From the IMG/VR virus record IMGVR_UViG_3300009502_000157, positions 1-29,201 of that record: DNA of 29,201 nucleotides; one strand, given 5' to 3'. Shown one piece after another: positions 1-9,555 of the stretch; the stretch's first letter is position 1; each line of letters begins with the position of its first letter. The position numbers were made by a program, and so were the translations under genes. The notes under the pieces were generated by a model. The model worked only from the letters and a program-made list of their open reading frames with translations, was not told the origin of the DNA and searched no databases. Source of the stretch: a virus.

Positions 1-3000
1 CCTCATACATAGCATCTCCACGGGTTGCAGGGGCAGAGAGAATCATCTCTACCTGAGTGAGTTCCGGGTCAGTTCCTTCTACAACGGTAACACCAGCCCC
101 CGTGTGTTGCCGTGCCAGTACAAAGTTGTTCCTGTTGATGAACCCAAGCCCGAAACCAAAGATTTCACATTCAATGACGTAATCGAAGTCATTGAAGTAC
201 TGCCCACCGGAAGTCCCTGTGTAGTAGGGACTGATGGTGATATCAATAGCAGATTCCGGGACTACATAAGTATGGGCATCCTCTTCACCAAGGATACAAG
301 CATCGGCACCCCCGCCCCTACGAATGTAGAGAGTCTGCTGTGTAGCATTCTTCTTGAGAAGATTGACAGGGCCCGGCACCAGCGGAGTGATCCTATCTGA
401 GGCATAGGCTCCTGAATGCCCCGCAGCAACATTGTTCACATAATCCCGACGTTCGTAGACACCATAGAGCCGAGCAATCCCCTGGAACGGCGGAAGCTCA
501 ACACCCCACATCCCATACCCAAGGTCCGAAGACACAACAGTGGGGTCATGGATCTTGCGTGCCATGTAGCAAGCTTCAGGAGGACCAGTGATCGTAGAAC
601 GAACACCATAGGGCAACATAGGGCTTGATGCCGAATCATACAGCATGGGGTACACGGCATTGGAAGCCGGTGCTGTGTTGTCTTCCCCACCCATGATGTA
701 GAACGTCTGCTTCGTTGGATCAATGTTATCCGAGAACAAGTGATTGATCCCAGGAAGGATGGGGTCCGTCGAGCTTACCATTGTGTGGTAAGGGATATCC
801 TGACGGCCGAACCGGGGCATGTACTCTGGGGGTACTGCATACCCTAGTCTCGGTACAGAGGCTCCCGTGAAGAGATGGGCACCATCCTTGACGTTTCCAT
901 TGAGGTAAACGGAAGCTCCCATAAGGGAGTCTGCAATCCCAACCGTCTGCCCCTTGAGAGTCATCCGGTGAAACTTCATGGGACGGAAGATGACTGTCTT
1001 GGAACCCTTGTCTATGAAGAGTTCATGTTCACGGTCAATCTCGGAAAGTCCTACAACGGCTCCACCATAGTTAGGGGCATCCGGGGCATCCAAACCGAGA
1101 GACGGGAGACGGTTCCAGAGTTGAACGTGGGCAGGATCGTAGAGCCTCTCCAGGGAAGGGAATCCAGCTTCGGTACAGAAGGCAGGGTCCACGTCAGACA
1201 TCTGGTTACGGACATGAGAGGGGTCTCCACCCATGAGGGAGAATCTCAGGATTGATTCTGGGATTCTAAGGGATGCCCCACGGGCCGGTCCCCACAAGAC
1301 AGTGGTATCCAGTACAATCTTAGACATGAACGTATCAGAGCTTGGTGCAAGAGTACCAAGATTTGCACCGTTCCACGGATTACTGAATGTACCGTCATTG
1401 TTTTGAAGGTCTGTAAATACCACCATGGCATCCGGCATTCCACCAATGTAACTGGTAGCAACTCCCTGTGCCATGTACTGGGACCGGAGTTGGAGCTTCA
1501 TGGTTACAGTGGGGTTGTCAGTGAGAGTAACAAAACCCTCACCCATAGCCTTCACCCTGATAAGGGTGGGGCCAATGGAAGATTGGACAGTGTACTCTGC
1601 AATCTTCCCAGCCCCTACAACCTTGAACACACCATTGTTGTATTGGTTGGTTATGTCACCTGTGAGAACCATGTAAACTTCAGAAGAGTTACCTGTGTTG
1701 TCTCTTCCATTGTCAGTCAACATTCCCCATAGGGTCCGGGTACCTTCCAGGAGGGGGTTGGTAATACCATCAGACGGGTCATTGGAGAATACATTTCCGT
1801 TCTTGTGGTAAAAGTTACCATCAAGATCGAAATTGAGACCTACTTCAACATCCCAGATGGTGGGGTCAGTGGTAGGTGCGAAGAGAGTACCAACTGCCAT
1901 ACTCAGGGAGATGCTCAGGTTGGGGTTGAGCAACGTCCCTAGAACGATGAATGGCTTCTCAAAGTTGGATTCCACCCTGGGGTACATAGGCCCAGGATGC
2001 TCAGTAACGGACTCTTCGTAGCCCGCAGGAGTCGTGAACCTACCCCCCATCCAACCATCCAAGAGGGGTCCAGGAGCACTAGAACTGTTCCCGGAGCCCC
2101 CTACAAACCGAACTCTCCAAGGGTGCTGTTGACCTGTAGTATCCGTGGAATACACAGTCTTCCACATCTCCCTAGGAGTTAGGAAACGTACCGCCTTTGG
2201 GTTAGGGCTCTGACAGAAACCAGAAAGTGCCCCATCTTGGCCTGAAGTCCCATTACCACCAAGGTACAGGTTGATGACTGCACAATTCTTCCAGGAGGTA
2301 GAGCTAATACCTGTAGGAAGGAATCCCGAAGGCTGGAAGTCTGCCCCAACGGTCCATTGAAGTGCCACGTTTGCATCGAACGTGGTTGCTGTGTACCCAT
2401 TGGGGGTCAGAGGGGAAGAGGGGTCCAGAAGCAGGGAGATGTCCCCCTGGGGTGCCGCAGAGTCAGACCAAATGGTCCTGATCCCATCCGGCCCGTCTAC
2501 CTGTCCAACCCAGTTAGGTAGGGCACTAGACGTGAAGTTGTGGAAATAGGATGCCTCAGTAGTCACTACACCAAAGGTATTCCCACCCGTCCCAGACTTC
2601 TTGGGGGTGCTCCTCAAATCTCCCTTGATGAGTGCAGCTACCGCAGCCTGGAGAATCTCCTGGTGATCCCAGTCCCCAAAAGTGATAGCTCTACGAAGAT
2701 CAAGAATATCGGTCTGAATAGTCTCATCAGAGTACAAGGATTCCCGAGTGCTGTAGAGCACTACAGGAGTACCCGCAGGGTGTCTCCGAGCCAGGGTCCC
2801 TGCCCGACCCCTTTCAGAGATAGCAATGGTCCCACCCGGCACATTGGCCGAAGTGAACGCAATGATTTCCTGAGAGACTCCAGTACCCAGAACCAGGAAC
2901 CTCTTGGGGGAACTTGTGAACAGAGCCGGGTCACCAAGGGCAGATCCCGAGAGACTCGTGATAGCTACGTTCCCGAGTGTGGCAGGACCCAAAGCCCCAG

Positions 3001-3961
3001 TCAGTGTTCCAAGAGTCAGAACCCTAGCCCCAGACCTGGGATCAGGGAGAAGGTAGGAAGAGGGTGTCCTATTGGTATCCCCATTCTGATTTGGGGAACC
3101 TGTATTGGTTACTGCTACGAAAGGTGTGTTGTTCCTGCGGAACACAGCACAAATCGGGATAGCGTAGGCATATCCATCAGTAGTACCCAGGGTGTTCAGG
3201 TAGTTCCCGTCCCCTGCCCTCCATAGGGAAGGGTCACCCAACTCCGTCCTCATGTTTGCGTAATGGAAGGCAGTAGGGGAAGGTGCCGCTCCCTGAGCAA
3301 AGACACTTGGGTCATCCACACCATCAGGATAGGTTTCCAGAGAGATGGATGCACCAAGACCTGAACCCGAACCTACCACCCGGATACGGTACTGAAGCTG
3401 TACTCTCTCAGTCGTCTCGAATCCGATAGCTGGGTCTTCAATGTCATCCGTGAGATTGGTTCCACCAAACTCGACATTGCCATACTTCCAGAGAGTGCTG
3501 GACGTGGGCTTGTTCACCGTGGAAGGAATGGGAGCAACCTTGGCCTTCCATACCTCCAGGAACACCAAGTCCACACGGTAGTCAGTGTCGGGGGGCGGGT
3601 AAAGCCGAATGGCATTCAGGATGCCATCAACCATTCCAGTGCCCGCTACAGGGAGTACCCAACCATTGACATTGGCAAAGAGAACCTGGGAAAGCTCATC
3701 CGTTACTTTCCGGCCGAAGTAGAACAGGTTGGTTGCCCTCGGATCGAAGGAAAAGTCATCCATCGTCCGGGACGGGTCAATGAAAAATCCTGAATGAGCC
3801 TGATCCCTGACTACCTGGGCAAGGTTCTCCCAAGCCACCTGTTGAGACAGATTGAGCTCTGCATCCAGAGGGGGTTTCCCTGCCTGCCAGACCACCATTG
3901 TGAACTGCCTAGCAAGGGCATCAAGAGTACGGGAAACACCGGGGGCAAAGTCTTCGGACAT
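1..3961 (-). CDS. Giant tail-appendage/baseplate protein, C-terminus cut by window edge (paralogue of the 12681-16043 product)
   Basis: The frame opens at an ATG (3961-3959) and stays open to base 1. That gives at least 1320 residues, with the C-terminus outside the window. The start follows an AGGTG/GAGGA ribosome-binding stretch in the 55-base gap after the 307-aa gene. Residues about 28-40 read GKPPLDAELNLSQ, residues 134-144 FLEVWKAKVAP, then a RVQLQYRIRV segment, AIPICAVFRR and DILDLRR near 428-434. All recur in the same order in the 1120-aa protein, so the two are paralogues. Around residue 375-395 is an ERGRAGTLARRHPAGTPV segment of a type I recall from phage tail proteins, absent from the paralogue. 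The remainder is Gly/Ser/Thr/Pro-rich and beta-like, with a PEY...F...MGGEDN motif encoded near 675-840. The G-P-x-LDAELN start recalls N-terminal domains of phage appendage proteins such as DUF4815, but that is from memory. I infer a virion protein attached to the baseplate; its exact role is unknown. Confidence 0.85.
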   Translation of the reverse strand, partial: MSEDFAPGVSRTLDALARQFTMVVWQAGKPPLDAELNLSQQVAWENLAQVVRDQAHSGFFIDPSRTMDDFSFDPRATNLFYFGRKVTDELSQVLFANVNGWVLPVAGTGMVDGILNAIRLYPPPDTDYRVDLVFLEVWKAKVAPIPSTVNKPTSSTLWKYGNVEFGGTNLTDDIEDPAIGFETTERVQLQYRIRVVGSGSGLGASISLETYPDGVDDPSVFAQGAAPSPTAFHYANMRTELGDPSLWRAGDGNYLNTLGTTDGYAYAIPICAVFRRNNTPFVAVTNTGSPNQNGDTNRTPSSYLLPDPRSGARVLTLGTLTGALGPATLGNVAITSLSGSALGDPALFTSSPKRFLVLGTGVSQEIIAFTSANVPGGTIAISERGRAGTLARRHPAGTPVVLYSTRESLYSDETIQTDILDLRRAITFGDWDHQEILQAAVAALIKGDLRSTPKKSGTGGNTFGVVTTEASYFHNFTSSALPNWVGQVDGPDGIRTIWSDSAAPQGDISLLLDPSSPLTPNGYTATTFDANVALQWTVGADFQPSGFLPTGISSTSWKNCAVINLYLGGNGTSGQDGALSGFCQSPNPKAVRFLTPREMWKTVYSTDTTGQQHPWRVRFVGGSGNSSSAPGPLLDGWMGGRFTTPAGYEESVTEHPGPMYPRVESNFEKPFIVLGTLLNPNLSISLSMAVGTLFAPTTDPTIWDVEVGLNFDLDGNFYHKNGNVFSNDPSDGITNPLLEGTRTLWGMLTDNGRDNTGNSSEVYMVLTGDITNQYNNGVFKVVGAGKIAEYTVQSSIGPTLIRVKAMGEGFVTLTDNPTVTMKLQLRSQYMAQGVATSYIGGMPDAMVVFTDLQNNDGTFSNPWNGANLGTLAPSSDTFMSKIVLDTTVLWGPARGASLRIPESILRFSLMGGDPSHVRNQMSDVDPAFCTEAGFPSLERLYDPAHVQLWNRLPSLGLDAPDAPNYGGAVVGLSEIDREHELFIDKGSKTVIFRPMKFHRMTLKGQTVGIADSLMGASVYLNGNVKDGAHLFTGASVPRLGYAVPPEYMPRFGRQDIPYHTMVSSTDPILPGINHLFSDNIDPTKQTFYIMGGEDNTAPASNAVYPMLYDSASSPMLPYGVRSTITGPPEACYMARKIHDPTVVSSDLGYGMWGVELPPFQGIARLYGVYERRDYVNNVAAGHSGAYASDRITPLVPGPVNLLKKNATQQTLYIRRGGGADACILGEEDAHTYVVPESAIDITISPYYTGTSGGQYFNDFDYVIECEIFGFGLGFINRNNFVLARQHTGAGVTVVEGTDPELTQVEMILSAPATRGDAMYE

Positions 3962-4016
3962 TCCTCACCTACTGACAGGGATAGAACATAGCCACTCTAC
4001 CTACCTGGGGAGGATA

Positions 4017-4940
4017 TTAGAAGATGACTGCGTAGCTCAGGAGATAGATTGCAGCGGGCCAGAAGTTGAAGAACCCTAGCCGAAACCGAGTTAAGGTTGC
4101 CCCACCACAACCACAAGGGAGCGGGACATTCCGGGTCAACCACCCACGGAAGCCTCCGAATTCATCAAACAGACCTACCATGAAGACCCAATCATAGAAG
4201 AAAGCACCGGACATGAACCCAATCTCCATACTTCCACTGGAGTTTTCACCATCCAGGAAGTACCGCATGGCAGGGTCATTGACTACACTTCCAGGAACAT
4301 AATCAACCACTTCATCCGTGGAAATGAACTGACCGATTCTCCAGTCCACAATTACTTGGGGTGCTCCCGCAGGCCGAGTAGCAGAGATATCAATGACTTC
4401 AGTGATAATGGCTCCGGGCACCATAGGGAAAGCTAGAGAAGGTATAGCAGAGGCATCAGTCTGACCGTAGTTTGCAGCCAGAAGACACACACTGTTAGGT
4501 GCCGAACCCTGTGGGGCCGAAGCAGTACCTCGCCCTATCTGCATCCTTGGCCTGACCGAATGAGTCCCACCCCCCACAATGGGATCAAAGTCAATTGTCA
4601 CAGCCATAGTCTTGGAAAGACTATCTATGTCTACGGCTTCAAACAGTGGGTTGTAGGTGACCCCTACATATCCAAGGGATCGGTACGGGGGGAACCATAC
4701 CTCTTCATACATGAACTTGGGGATGTCTCCAGCCCCACCATGAGGGAAGAGATGGTTGGGATGGGCAGGGTACTCCGAAGCCTCTACCGGAGCAAAGGCT
4801 CCTGGAGGGGCATCAAAGAAGCACTTACCCGTGATGTTGGCTAGCTGGTCAAAGTCCGTGAAGAACACACCACCTGGAAGAGGGGGAGTGTTTTCCGCAG
4901 TCTGGGACAAGACACCGTTGAGTGGGCCGTAGTATCTCAT
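4017..4940 (-). CDS. Hypothetical virion protein with hydrophobic C-terminus (307 aa)
   Basis: I do not recognise the family. The ATG overlaps the TAA stop of the 1518-aa gene by one base (TAATG, 4938-4942). A GAGGA ribosome-binding site lies 7 bases upstream, inside the upstream coding region, so translation is probably coupled. The protein is rich in Phe, Gly and Pro and has no signal peptide. It has a PCGCGG segment near residue 275. Residues 289-307 form a run of about 19 residues without charge (GFFNFWPAAIYLLSYAVIF) that could be a membrane-type segment or a buried strand pair. Lying between two giant appendage genes, it is most likely an adaptor, cap or small fibre component. That is inference from context only. 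It ends with TAA, 55 bases before the next start. Confidence 0.8.
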   Translation of the reverse strand: MRYYGPLNGVLSQTAENTPPLPGGVFFTDFDQLANITGKCFFDAPPGAFAPVEASEYPAHPNHLFPHGGAGDIPKFMYEEVWFPPYRSLGYVGVTYNPLFEAVDIDSLSKTMAVTIDFDPIVGGGTHSVRPRMQIGRGTASAPQGSAPNSVCLLAANYGQTDASAIPSLAFPMVPGAIITEVIDISATRPAGAPQVIVDWRIGQFISTDEVVDYVPGSVVNDPAMRYFLDGENSSGSMEIGFMSGAFFYDWVFMVGLFDEFGGFRGWLTRNVPLPCGCGGATLTRFRLGFFNFWPAAIYLLSYAVIF

Positions 4941-4942
4941 TA
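4938..4942 (-). promoter_or_regulatory. TAATG stop/start overlap between the 1518-aa and 307-aa genes
   Basis: The TAA stop of the 1518-aa gene shares its last A with the ATG of the 307-aa gene. The ribosome-binding site (GAGGA) lies within the last codons of the upstream gene. This arrangement commonly gives translational coupling by re-initiation. Confidence 0.7.
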
Positions 4943-7900
4943 CCAGTTCCTCGGTCCAGGGTCTTTGTATGTCACTATGACATTGAAGAGAGAGTCATTC
5001 AAAGCAGCCACACCATCTGAACTAGACTTTACCGAGATTCTATGACGAACCAAAGAACCACCCACAGAAGGAATTCTTGATGGTGAAGTCCACCTATCAA
5101 CACTCAAGGAAACATCAGCCACCAAGTTCTGAGGATTGTTGGTCCCATCATCATATACCATTGCAATAAGAGGGGTGACAGTCGGTAGTCCTGGAGTTTC
5201 ATTAGCCATGATAGCGTCTACCAGAAGACCAATTCTCTTGGTTGCCCCCAAGCCTCCGGTAGGGGTAATACCAATTGTAACAGAAAGAAGTTCGCATCCC
5301 GTTGGAAGAGGTATGTCAAAGAGTAGGAATTCACCACCTGGGTTAGTGTTATTCGTCCAAACATCTGCCGATGCAAAACCATAATTCCAAGTATCAGTTG
5401 TGAATCCCTTCCTAGCAGACATTAGAGGAAGGGATAGAATTACCGCCCTACCACCCTGTTCATAATTGTAGGTTTTACGAGACCAAAAGGAGCCATCATT
5501 GCCAATAGCCGCAATCTCTCTGAGAAGTGGGGTGTCAGTAATAAGAAGACTCTCCGGTGCGAAAACTCTCAATGGGAACTGACCATGAATCTTCCCGCCC
5601 ATATCGGTTCTTGTATCAACCCCGCTGAATAGTGCCAGAGCAGTAGAATTTGCTTCCCCCCCTGTCATGAACACATTGTAAGGAGTAAAGCTAGGTGTGA
5701 TTACAGAAGAGAAAAGGGAGTCCTTAATGAACATCCCATATTCAGGGATAGCCTGATCCCCCCTAAACCTACTACCTAGTCTCTGTGCCGTATGGAGTAT
5801 GATTGACCCTGTATCTCCAGGATTAAAACCAGGGGAAGAGCCATCAAGGCAAAGGACAGTCAGGTACTTCTGATGGGCACCAGCAGTATTCTCCTCTGCG
5901 TTTCTCACCATCAATAGGTTATGTACAGAGCTAGGGGCCGAAGGAGTAAGAGACAGGACAGTTGCCAAAGTGGCTTGTGGTACAATGTGTAAAAGCCAAA
6001 TACCATTGGTAAGGACAGTCGTGATCTGAAGCTTAGTGGGACTTATGACTATGAAATCATAAGACACGGGAAGAGTAGGAGCAATATTCTCCCACATTGG
6101 ATTCATGGATAGGAAGTCATACCTGTTGACATTGGGACTTTGAGCTTCTGCTACAATATGCCCCAACCCAATCTTTTGATGGGATGTGATAACATCATCC
6201 CCCCTAAGAGTAAGGCTAGCAAATGAACCACCCCAGAAGGTACCATCTGTTCCCTGGAAGTACCCTTGGTTGATTGGGGAGTGGTAAACTCTACCGATAG
6301 CATCAACGGACCACACTGAAGAGTTTGAACCGTCTACACTCCTGTAAGAGATACTCTGAGCGAATGCCCATTGGTTCTCATCAGTCTTAGCCGCACTCCT
6401 ATTGGAGTAGATGTTGAAAGCACTGTAAGAAGCATTGGGTGCAAAAGCATAATCGAAACCGAATACAGAAGTGCCCTTCATCCTGGGAAGTGTGACTAGG
6501 GGTGCCCCATATCGAGATGCAAAATTAGGTCGATAGAAGGATGCCGTAACATCAGTGATGGGTGCGCCACCAAAAGTAGCGGCAACACCCATGAAATCTA
6601 CAAGATGAACTGTGCTAGTATCTGCCCCATCCAAGACCTGGATTACATAGTAACCTTCAAAGTTCATAGCCTTGAGGGTTGGGCTCCCCAAATAAACCAT
6701 ATCCACACCAAGGGACAGGTTTGTAAAAGGGCCTGCACTCCAGAATAGATGAGCCGCTAGTTTGATCGAGTCCGAAACAGCCGTGACACCTGTTTCAACA
6801 TAAGTAAACGTGGAAGAAACACCATCTCCCTGAATAGGGCTCCTGTCCAGGAACCCCGCTACAGATTTAGCAATAGCAGTTGTACTCTCAACAAAGTCAA
6901 AACCAATGGCAAGGAAATTGTCAGAAGTTGCTCTGAAGTGAGTAGCTGTGGGGTCAATCGTAGGGGTAGAGAAAGACCTAGATGCCTCAACGGCCTCACC
7001 TGTAAGATTGATTGTACGCCCTACTCCTACAGGGGGTGTAACCCCATTGTTGTAGGCATCATTCAGACTGTAGTTCACTATCCTTGTAGGAGTCAGGGAT
7101 ATTGACCCGTCAGGTGCCATACTGAAGTCAATACCCGAAAACTTCAGATCAGAGAACTTCTTGGAGGCTCCCCTGGTTGTATCATAGATTGGGTTTACCG
7201 CTGGGTTCTTGCAAAGAACCACATGGGTAGTTGCCGAAGGGACAGGGAAGGGAAGACCACCCCTTGGCCCCCCTGAACAAACACCATTAAAGGTGAGTCT
7301 ACCGGCACCAATGTTGTAGGAAGTGCCGTTGTACAGGTAAGGCCCCAACCAGCTAGTAAGAGAAGTATCCCATACATACAGATAGCCCGTGTACGGGGCA
7401 CTACCATAGGGGAAACCATCAGGGTCAGAGACAATGAGTGTCCCAGGGAGTCCTGCCCCGCCTGGGGTCCAAGACACTATGCTTGGGAAGATGACCCTGC
7501 CACCCAAGGCATCTGACTGTTCATATCCAAGGCCAATGGCATTGGACTTTGCAGAACCCCCAGTAACCCGGATGCCATTCTTCTGTTGTCCTTCCTCCAT
7601 TGAGGAAGGTACACACGCTACGAAGAAGACCATCTCCCCACGGGGATTGTTCTTCACCGTAAGAGTAGTAGCCCCTGAAATCCAGAGAACAGAATCCTTG
7701 TCATTGTAAATAGGTGGGTGGGACAGTGTTACCAGACCATTGGCATAGTCAACACTGATGGACTGTGCAGCCGTGACAGAGGAGTCAAGAATTGCATTAT
7801 CAAGGTCATAGATAGGGCGGTTGTAATTAGGGACAAAGTCTGTACCTACCAGTTTGGCAGGGTACAGAACCATCCTGAACCCGAGGTCCAGAAGGCTACC

Positions 7901-9496
7901 AGGGTCTTCATTATGCCCGTCTGTGCCTCTCCCCAAAGTATTGAATATTGCCCTATCTGCTCTAGCAGGAGTACTACCTGCCTGAACAGCATAGGTAGCC
8001 TTGTCTAGTGCCCTCCCACTAGTCCTGGGAGGAATGATATTCGTAAGCCGAGTAGCCTCAACAGCATCAGCCCTGTAGGCATCTGAATACCTGGGAGAGT
8101 AGAACAGGCTTGTTACTGTATCATGTGTGGTGAAACGAACCCTGATATTGGAACTAGGCCCGTAAACAGGACCCGCACCATCAACCTCATACCCACCACC
8201 ATAAGTTACAACCCCTGTTACGGGATTTACTTCGGGTAGACGACGCAGAGTGATCTGGTTGTAGGTAGCTCCTGGAGTAATAGTCTGAACTCTAAACCAA
8301 CCCATGAGGGTCTGGTTCCCACCTTCAATGATATGGGAACCTGTGGTATCCACGTTCTCAATACCATGGATGTGAAGAATGGTCTTGTCATCTACAAGAT
8401 CACCAATGTTAGTGATGTCCGTGTGGTCCACCCAGATATCCACTGTTCCCAGAGGGATGGCATCCATACCCGGAGAAGCAGTGGTGGTACTGGTGACATA
8501 CCCCCAAAGGGATCGGGTCGCATCCAAAGGAGAACTAGAGACCAGAGCAGGGCCCCTTGGAGTAGGTACAGGGAGGTCTACTCCAGAATTGTAAAGAGTA
8601 GGTTCTCCTGTTCTTAGAGGCTCAAGAGGCTCAATACCTCCACCAAGCCATGTTCCTGCAAGTATGTTGGAACCAAACGGGGGGAAGAACTCCCCGCTAG
8701 CAGACTTCTCTGGAGGGAGAACCGCATAGACGAGTTCCTTCCCTACTTGTCCTGAGCCTTGAATCGCAATTACCCTGGCGACTTTAGGGACAAGAAGAAG
8801 AACAGAACGAGTTACATTAATAGCCCCTGAACTATTGAAGTAGGTGCTAATCCTCTTTGCAGAGTCCAGTGTAAGAACAGAACCCGTCAGATCAGTGACT
8901 CTGAAAATCTCAAAGTAAGAACCGGGAGTGGTAGGGATAAGAGCATTAGCCCCAGGAACACATTCAGGGCTATCCACCCCTGTGTTCCTGATCACCACAT
9001 ACAGACCCCCATCAGGTATGGCATTGATGCCGTACCCCTCTGCGATGTCTGCAAATGTACCAAGAGTCAGAGTGTTTGCTGCAAAGTTCACGTTCCAGAT
9101 ATGAGTGGAGTAGGTGGACTTCAAAGTCCCACCAATTACATCGAACGAAATGGGGTGACCAATGAGGGACTGACCCTTGGTGCCGAAGATGTTGGTGCCG
9201 TAGTTGTAAGGGTTAAACTCCAAGTCGGGAAGACCCGGCATACCCAACTGGGATTCAACATTGGATACAGGAGGGGCTACCCCCGTATCCTGAATACCAC
9301 CTATGGAAGCCCTGTAACCATAGGAAAAGGAAGATGCCCATGATCCTGCAAACTCAGCAGGAAGGGGGTTGGATAGCACATCCTCTGGATTGCTGGTCAG
9401 ATGAAATCGAAGAGGCTCCTGGGCAGGAGTCAGAGTCGAGTTGGTCTGGGCAGCGTTCTCAAAGAACTTCCTGACCTTATCATTCAGGTCGGTCAT
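4940..9496 (-). CDS. Giant tail-fibre-like / baseplate appendage protein (1518 aa)
   Basis: This is a long open frame with a GGAG ribosome-binding site about 8 bases before the ATG at 9496. The N-terminus (residues 1-50) is hydrophilic and helical-looking. The rest is a Gly/Ser/Thr/Asn-rich beta-type sequence with no transmembrane segments. Near residues 808-850 there is SLNDAYNNG...GRTINLTGEAVEAS. This resembles the LQDAYDNG...I...GAV.I motif often seen in stalks of phage tail fibres (recalled family knowledge). A PEYG motif followed by MTGGEAN is encoded at about 5649-5752; a similar pair occurs in the >=1320-aa protein. The C-terminal 150 residues have alternating strands (FDIPLPTGCELLSVTIGITPTGG) typical of a fibre head or Ig-like domain. 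The stop overlaps the next start. I call it an appendage protein by composition and context; no enzymatic motif is visible. Confidence 0.82.
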   Translation of the reverse strand: MTDLNDKVRKFFENAAQTNSTLTPAQEPLRFHLTSNPEDVLSNPLPAEFAGSWASSFSYGYRASIGGIQDTGVAPPVSNVESQLGMPGLPDLEFNPYNYGTNIFGTKGQSLIGHPISFDVIGGTLKSTYSTHIWNVNFAANTLTLGTFADIAEGYGINAIPDGGLYVVIRNTGVDSPECVPGANALIPTTPGSYFEIFRVTDLTGSVLTLDSAKRISTYFNSSGAINVTRSVLLLVPKVARVIAIQGSGQVGKELVYAVLPPEKSASGEFFPPFGSNILAGTWLGGGIEPLEPLRTGEPTLYNSGVDLPVPTPRGPALVSSSPLDATRSLWGYVTSTTTASPGMDAIPLGTVDIWVDHTDITNIGDLVDDKTILHIHGIENVDTTGSHIIEGGNQTLMGWFRVQTITPGATYNQITLRRLPEVNPVTGVVTYGGGYEVDGAGPVYGPSSNIRVRFTTHDTVTSLFYSPRYSDAYRADAVEATRLTNIIPPRTSGRALDKATYAVQAGSTPARADRAIFNTLGRGTDGHNEDPGSLLDLGFRMVLYPAKLVGTDFVPNYNRPIYDLDNAILDSSVTAAQSISVDYANGLVTLSHPPIYNDKDSVLWISGATTLTVKNNPRGEMVFFVACVPSSMEEGQQKNGIRVTGGSAKSNAIGLGYEQSDALGGRVIFPSIVSWTPGGAGLPGTLIVSDPDGFPYGSAPYTGYLYVWDTSLTSWLGPYLYNGTSYNIGAGRLTFNGVCSGGPRGGLPFPVPSATTHVVLCKNPAVNPIYDTTRGASKKFSDLKFSGIDFSMAPDGSISLTPTRIVNYSLNDAYNNGVTPPVGVGRTINLTGEAVEASRSFSTPTIDPTATHFRATSDNFLAIGFDFVESTTAIAKSVAGFLDRSPIQGDGVSSTFTYVETGVTAVSDSIKLAAHLFWSAGPFTNLSLGVDMVYLGSPTLKAMNFEGYYVIQVLDGADTSTVHLVDFMGVAATFGGAPITDVTASFYRPNFASRYGAPLVTLPRMKGTSVFGFDYAFAPNASYSAFNIYSNRSAAKTDENQWAFAQSISYRSVDGSNSSVWSVDAIGRVYHSPINQGYFQGTDGTFWGGSFASLTLRGDDVITSHQKIGLGHIVAEAQSPNVNRYDFLSMNPMWENIAPTLPVSYDFIVISPTKLQITTVLTNGIWLLHIVPQATLATVLSLTPSAPSSVHNLLMVRNAEENTAGAHQKYLTVLCLDGSSPGFNPGDTGSIILHTAQRLGSRFRGDQAIPEYGMFIKDSLFSSVITPSFTPYNVFMTGGEANSTALALFSGVDTRTDMGGKIHGQFPLRVFAPESLLITDTPLLREIAAIGNDGSFWSRKTYNYEQGGRAVILSLPLMSARKGFTTDTWNYGFASADVWTNNTNPGGEFLLFDIPLPTGCELLSVTIGITPTGGLGATKRIGLLVDAIMANETPGLPTVTPLIAMVYDDGTNNPQNLVADVSLSVDRWTSPSRIPSVGGSLVRHRISVKSSSDGVAALNDSLFNVIVTYKDPGPRNW

Positions 9497-9555
9497 CTTC
9501 TAACTCCAATTGGGTACAGGTCTGTCACTTTGAGGGTCTGATAACCCGTCTAGTG

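Noticed and set aside
2540-3226. 228-codon open frame on the plus strand
   Set aside because: It lies wholly antisense to the >=1320-aa gene, is Arg/Ser/Pro-rich with no domain, and has no context. It is a shadow of the codon use of the real gene.
9533-9546. Possible hairpin in the gap before the 1518-aa gene
   Set aside because: There is only a 4-bp GGGT/ACCC stem plus a second 4-bp helix across a 4x4 internal loop, with no U-run. It is too weak to call a terminator or control element.
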